Below, piece by piece: positions 41,223-41,833 of a stretch of DNA of 41,833 nucleotides. The stretch is taken from positions 1-41,833 of the forward strand of contig CALEVL010000086.1 of NCBI GenBank assembly GCA_937924675.1, given 5' to 3'. The position numbers were made by a program, and so were the translations under genes. The notes beneath the pieces are model-generated. The model saw only the letters and a list, made by a program, of their open reading frames with translations, was not told the DNA's origin and searched no databases. The DNA comes from an uncultured Ignavibacteria bacterium (GTDB lineage: Bacteria; Bacteroidota; Ignavibacteria; Tepidaquicellales; Tepidaquicellaceae). Position 1 is the first letter of the stretch; every line of letters begins with the position of its first letter.

Positions 41223-41833
41223 ATGAAAAAACTTACAATTGCACCTGTGGTAATCTTCATTATTATGATAGCCACAACAGCATTCTCTCAAAACGAAAGC
41301 GGAATGATCCGCGGAAAGGTGATTGACAAAGAAACCAAAAACCCGCTGCAGGATGCTGTGGTAGAACTCCTTGAAACAAAACAGAAGACTTGTGCCAACG
41401 ACAAAGGTGAATTCAATTTTGACGGACTTGAAGAATCTTCTTACAGGATCAGAGTTTCTTACATTGGCTATGAGACATCTGTGAAATCTGACTTGATAAT
41501 TTATCCCGGCCGCCCACTCGAGACACTCATCGAACTTAATCCGTCATCAATAACTACGGAGAGTATAGATGTAGATGCCAGCTACTTTGAAAAAAATTCT
41601 GACATAAATATCAGCTCAATCAATCTTGACTATGAAGAGGTCCGCAGAGCTCCGGGAGCTGCCGAGGATATTTCCAGGATGATTCAGTCAATAGCCGGCG
41701 TTTCATTTTCAAATGATCAGAGAAATGATCTCATAATAAGAGGCGGTTCACCTGCAGAAAATCTTTTTCTGATTGACGGCATAGAAGTTCCGAACATCAA
41801 TCACTTCGGCAGTCAGGGTTCAACAGGAGGTCC
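41223..41833 (+). CDS. TonB-dependent outer-membrane receptor, N-terminal part (cut by window end)
   Basis: The first 203 residues of an outer-membrane receptor; the barrel lies beyond the window. ATG at 41223 is followed by a signal peptide (MKKLTIAPVVIFIIMIATTA, then FSQ). Next comes a carboxypeptidase-like regulatory (CarboxypepD_reg) domain: IRGKVIDKETKNPLQDAVVE, GEFNFDGLEESSYRIRVSYIGYE. The plug starts with RRAPGAAEDISRMIQSIAGV and shows LIIRGGSPAENLFLIDGIEV, the usual TonB-plug motif. The frame is open to the last base. Likely controlled by the TetR gene just upstream through the palindrome at 41176-41188. The ligand cannot be inferred; TetR-controlled receptors of this kind often belong to stress or export gene sets. 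Confidence 0.9.
   Translation, partial: MKKLTIAPVVIFIIMIATTAFSQNESGMIRGKVIDKETKNPLQDAVVELLETKQKTCANDKGEFNFDGLEESSYRIRVSYIGYETSVKSDLIIYPGRPLETLIELNPSSITTESIDVDASYFEKNSDINISSINLDYEEVRRAPGAAEDISRMIQSIAGVSFSNDQRNDLIIRGGSPAENLFLIDGIEVPNINHFGSQGSTGG

Overview
The window looks like a chromosomal segment of a moderately AT-rich member of the Bacteroidota/Ignavibacteriota/Chlorobiota group. Four things point there. One secreted protein ends in a type IX secretion (T9SS) type A sorting domain with the NYPNPFN motif. A TPR lipoprotein resembles PorW/SprE. The right edge holds a TonB-dependent receptor with an N-terminal carboxypeptidase-like domain. Several promoters fit the Bacteroidota layout TTG - 20 bases - TAnnTTTG. 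Shine-Dalgarno sites are rare, and seven genes appear to start at TTG. I see no tRNA, rRNA, CRISPR array, transposase or phage gene.

Layout. 1-534 is a repeat region with copies of a 43-bp palindrome-ended element, one of them nested inside a longer inverted repeat. 535-3939 is a glycan pair (GH57/DUF3536 enzyme and 4-alpha-glucanotransferase). 3952-5359 holds a sterol-desaturase-like hydroxylase and a DUF1801 protein. 5573-10289 is a minus-strand lon-dnaX-ureohydrolase unit; dnaX carries an A10 slippage run. 10528-12978 encodes the TPR lipoprotein. 12990-19888 is an amino-acid and nitrogen block: fused branched-chain-type 2-oxoacid dehydrogenase E1, a LivJ/LivH-type receptor and permease without LivM/G/F, an Lrp/AsnC regulator and glutamine synthetase. 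20074-24416 holds a radical SAM protein, a stand-alone RapZ C-terminal domain, an MFS permease and DNA polymerase IV. 24745-27524 holds a creatininase-family protein and the T9SS cargo protein, which is flanked on both sides by dispersed REP-like repeats.

28093-31877 holds a CYTH protein, a small secreted protein, a minus-strand NDH-2 / HD / YCII operon and a YbjQ-type protein. 31891-35199 holds a DUF4239 membrane protein and a translationally coupled MBOAT/SGNH acylation pair. 35562-38948 is a large secreted subtilase ending in dockerin-like repeats. 39198-39467 is a small ubiquitin-like (YukD-type) protein. 39648-40376 is a VOC protein followed by a DUF4406-like gene broken by one in-frame stop. 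40492-41833 is a TetR regulator whose palindrome TGAACAGTGTTCA sits in its own promoter and again, inverted, before the TonB-dependent receptor cut by the window end.

Most genes are ordinary housekeeping or accessory genes. The most informative signals are the TetR operator pair, the dnaX slippage site, the nested 43-bp repeat family, the single-stop DUF4406 pseudogene, the incomplete Liv transporter beside a BCKDH-type E1, and the glutamine synthetase lacking the usual adenylylation tyrosine. No clearly new multi-gene system stands out.
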